Of a stretch of DNA of 64,000 bases, positions 62,051 to 64,000 are shown piece by piece. This stretch comes from Halorientalis persicus (GTDB lineage: Archaea; Halobacteriota; Halobacteria; Halobacteriales; Haloarculaceae). The position numbers and the translations under genes were made by a program. Where the stretch lies: NCBI RefSeq assembly GCF_900110215.1, contig NZ_FOCX01000009.1, positions 1-64,000 of the forward strand. Reading direction: 5' to 3'. Each line of letters begins with the position of its first letter. Positions within the stretch are counted from its first letter, which is position 1. Below the pieces are notes generated by a model. The model saw only the letters and a program-made list of their open reading frames with translations, made no database searches and was not told where the DNA came from.

Positions 62051-62668
62051 ATGTTCTCACCAAACAATACTCGCCCCGGTCAGGTCATCAAGTCGGTCCT
62101 CTCCAGTTCGCGAACGGACACGGGAGGGGGAGAGGACACAGCCAGTGGCGACGCGGCGAAGGTCAGGCCCCACCAGCATCTCGCGCCGGCCATAGACAAG
62201 CACATCGAGACGCTGACCGGCAGCCGCCCCGTCCCTCCCCACGACCCTCTTGCCCAACTCGAACCGCTCTGCGTGCCGAACCTGCGCGACGATGATGCAA
62301 TTGAACGGCTGATCGATGCATGGCTTGTCGAGATGACCGCTCGCGACGACGTCGTCATCCAGTACACCTCGCCAGAAGCGAACGCAAATCTGGTCCTCCA
62401 GTATCTCGATATCACGCTGTTCAGCGACGAAGTGCCGCCAGGAACCCAGTACGTTCGCTTTTCGACACTCGCGTCTGGGCACGGTTCCTGGTCACGCCGG
62501 CAACTCCACCGGGACGAGCTGGTCCAGGAACTCACCGATCGGCTCACCAGCAGGACGCCGATGGACACCACGCCAATCGGCTTCGATGGGACTGTGGACT
62601 GGATCCGAATCGGCACTCGCGACGAACTCGGCTCGCCGATCAACGACGACCCCGATCCGAGTCGGTAG
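62051..62668 (+). CDS. Hypothetical protein, paralogue of the one at 33604
   Basis: This 205-residue protein shares a nearly identical C-terminal 125 residues with the protein at 33604 (DAWLVEMTARDDVVIQYTSP, SRRQLHRDELVQELTDRLTS, RDELGSPINDDPDPSR). Its N-terminus is longer and different, with a Gly/Asp-rich stretch. The nucleotide sequence is also very similar over that part, so duplication is recent. The leader GGGGAGTGAGCGACAGAACC before the ATG resembles other leaders in the window. It precedes a winged-helix gene. Confidence 0.68.
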   Translation: MFSPNNTRPGQVIKSVLSSSRTDTGGGEDTASGDAAKVRPHQHLAPAIDKHIETLTGSRPVPPHDPLAQLEPLCVPNLRDDDAIERLIDAWLVEMTARDDVVIQYTSPEANANLVLQYLDITLFSDEVPPGTQYVRFSTLASGHGSWSRRQLHRDELVQELTDRLTSRTPMDTTPIGFDGTVDWIRIGTRDELGSPINDDPDPSR

Positions 62669-62677
62669 CGACTGCCC

Positions 62678-62688
62678 GATATATTTAA
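62678..62688 (+). promoter_or_regulatory. TATA box of the 62716 gene
   Basis: GATATATTTAA lies about 28-38 bases before the ATG at 62716, as in a leaderless haloarchaeal promoter. Confidence 0.55.
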
Positions 62689-62715
62689 CAGTTTCAACCG
62701 GTTACTCGGGGTTAC

Positions 62716-63048
62716 ATGCCCGTCCATCTCGAATCACACGACCCGGACGTAGACTTGACACCGGGAACGACAAAATCCGACATCGTCGGCTTCCTCTATC
62801 GCAATGACGAGTATGGATACAGTCCCCAGGAAATCCGCGATGAACTCGATATCCCACACAGCACAGCGAAAGTGACGCTCAAGCGTCTCTTCGACACCGA
62901 CTATATTGACAAAACGCCAGACGGGTACTACCATGCACGCTCGGAGCGTGAGGATCTCTACCGATATACCGCCGCTCTTGACGGTCTTGACCGGATGTTC
63001 ACTGACCATGAAGAAGGTGCAAGCACTGACGACAGCGAACAAACCTGA
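62716..63048 (+). CDS. Winged-helix regulator of the antitoxin-like family
   Basis: The 110-residue protein begins MPVHLESHDPDVDLTPGTTK and has the winged helix KSDIVGFLYRNDEYGYSPQE, IRDELDIPHSTAKVTLKRLF, DKTPDGYYHARSERED. It is related to the proteins at 58621 and 37856, which stand beside PemK-like toxins. Here the next gene is not PemK-like but a 286-residue protein 76 bases away. It may be an orphan antitoxin, or may regulate that neighbour. Confidence 0.75.
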   Translation: MPVHLESHDPDVDLTPGTTKSDIVGFLYRNDEYGYSPQEIRDELDIPHSTAKVTLKRLFDTDYIDKTPDGYYHARSEREDLYRYTAALDGLDRMFTDHEEGASTDDSEQT

Positions 63049-63124
63049 ATCGTATTTTCCGCTGGTAGAACGTCTGTAACGCGGGGTTTCTTTTAATACG
63101 CTAGTGTCTCAACTCCGATACTAG

Positions 63125-63985
63125 ATGGCTCCTCCCCTGACTGGTCCCGTAGCGCGCGTCGAACCGCAGTGGTCCCATCACGAGTTCGTCGATGCAGTTC
63201 AGCCGACAGCAGTAATGTGTACGCTCAACGACGCCGAAACACTCGTCAAGCGGGGGGAGACAGCAGACACGTACTTCGGTTCCAAGCCGATCGTCATTAC
63301 AACGACGACCATGGCTGATCGGAAACTCACGCTCACGTCGTGGCAGTCCGAATTCGAGACGGTCGAAGCCTTCCAACCCGATTACCACATTCCCACGGAC
63401 GTTTCTGACTACGAGGACCTGCCAGCCGAGGAACGGGCCGAACGAATCCTCGAGTGCATGGACGGCACTCTCTGGATGGCGAACCGGATCACCGACGCCG
63501 GGCTGGACATCGACATTATCCCGTTGGTCAAAGGAAAAACAGCCCCAGAACGGCGGATTTGCTACAAAGCATTTGACCGCCTCGATGCCTCAATGGCTGC
63601 CTTCTACGCGGTTCGGTATTTCACGTCCGGCAACGGGAACCAGATTGCCGATCTCTACGAACACACCGAGGAAATCGCAGACGAGTATCCGATCAATCTC
63701 TTCTTGATCGGCTGTCTCAAGCCAAAGTACCTCTCGGACTGTGCCGATACCGTCACAGCGGCCGCCGGACAGAACCAGTGGCGAAACGTCGTCAAACCCC
63801 GCAAACAAGACGCCGAAACGATGCAAGCAACCTACAATGACTTGGCCAGCTCTGTTCGCGATGGACTCGATGTTAGCCGGCTTCGGCCAGAGAACGATCC
63901 GTTCTCCGACGCCGAAGTGACGCCCGACAGCGATGCACCAGTTGCAGCTGACCGCGATCCCGCCGCAACGGAGGTTGGTGACTAA
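63125..63985 (+). CDS. TIM-barrel-like hypothetical protein (TGT/DpdA-like?)
   Basis: The 286-residue protein shows repeated strand-helix units: SKPIVITTTTMADRKLTLTS, FQPDYHIPTDVSDYEDLPAE, LDIDIIPLVKG, MAAFYAVRYFTSGNGNQIAD and NLFLIGCLKPKYLSDCADTV, followed by TAAAGQNQW. This order resembles tRNA-guanine transglycosylase-like barrels, including the DpdA proteins that place 7-deazaguanines in DNA. The Asp in PTDVSDYED could be a catalytic candidate. I cannot confirm the family by eye. The stop overlaps the ATG of the next gene (TAATG), so an operon continues beyond the window. Confidence 0.5.
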   Translation: MAPPLTGPVARVEPQWSHHEFVDAVQPTAVMCTLNDAETLVKRGETADTYFGSKPIVITTTTMADRKLTLTSWQSEFETVEAFQPDYHIPTDVSDYEDLPAEERAERILECMDGTLWMANRITDAGLDIDIIPLVKGKTAPERRICYKAFDRLDASMAAFYAVRYFTSGNGNQIADLYEHTEEIADEYPINLFLIGCLKPKYLSDCADTVTAAAGQNQWRNVVKPRKQDAETMQATYNDLASSVRDGLDVSRLRPENDPFSDAEVTPDSDAPVAADRDPAATEVGD

Positions 63986-64000
63986 TGGGAACCCCTCTAT
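63985..64000 (+). CDS. Start of a further gene, cut by the window edge
   Basis: An ATG overlaps the previous stop as TAATG and begins MGTPL. Only five codons are visible, so nothing can be said about its product except that it is probably co-translated with the gene before it. Confidence 0.4.

Overview
The window reads as a plasmid or other large extrachromosomal or integrated accessory element of a haloarchaeon (Halobacteria). The protein-coding parts are GC-rich and the predicted proteins are strongly acidic. The information-processing genes are archaeal: Orc1/Cdc6, a TFB-type factor, RPA with its partner protein, and PriS/PriL-like primase subunits. Several genes have a TATA box about 28-33 bases before the start codon, as expected for leaderless haloarchaeal transcripts. 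Many lipoproteins carry Tat-type signals. The insertion sequences are of types common in haloarchaea (TnpB-only, IS110, IS1595). No rRNA, tRNA or CRISPR array was found.

Region 1 (1-7.2 kb): an Orc1/Cdc6 initiator behind four 20-bp-phased repeats, a decayed PAPS-reductase-family gene, an acidic hypothetical, a winged-helix regulator, a Tat lipoprotein and a membrane-anchored AAA+ ATPase. Region 2 (7.5-25.9 kb): one long plus-strand operon that looks like an archaeal DNA-transfer (type IV secretion/conjugation) machine. It holds small leader genes, a VirB2-like two-helix protein, a large secreted C-terminally anchored protein, a Tat lipoprotein, a VirB6/TrbL-like membrane protein, a VirB3/PrgI-like protein, a VirB4-like ATPase, a 2061-residue VirD4/TraG-like coupling protein, and then PriS-like and PriL-like proteins. 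Start-stop overlaps tie the last genes together. Region 3 (25.9-29.3 kb): a gene-poor stretch, first AT-rich with 73-bp tandem repeats and a cluster of ACGCAA/TTGCGT motifs, then GC-rich.

Region 4 (29.3-41.2 kb): many small zinc-binding or hypothetical proteins, an OB-fold protein, a TnpB element, a winged-helix/PemK-like toxin-antitoxin pair, a pilin-like pseudogene, and a Mom/GNAT-like pair. Region 5 (41.5-44.7 kb): an AT-richer island of exported proteins, including an HExxH protein coupled to a Tat-exported partner. Region 6 (44.7-50.3 kb): a minus-strand hypothetical operon, a solo IS110-type bridge-RNA-like sequence, a nucleoside deoxyribosyltransferase-like protein, a full IS110 element and a SLOG-like protein. 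Region 7 (50.3-64 kb): 84-bp tandem repeats followed by RPA and its partner, a lipoprotein, a macro-domain protein, an IS1595 element, a second winged-helix/PemK pair, a TFB-like factor, a third winged-helix gene and a TIM-barrel-like protein.

The most distinctive non-coding feature is a family of three long direct repeats (37.4, 53.2 and 60.3 kb). Each ends in four to six tandem 15-bp units related to CGCTACCCATTTTGC. They resemble iterons or partition sites. A second dispersed intergenic repeat occurs in three copies between 30 and 34.3 kb. All functional names rest on reading motifs by eye; no database search was run.
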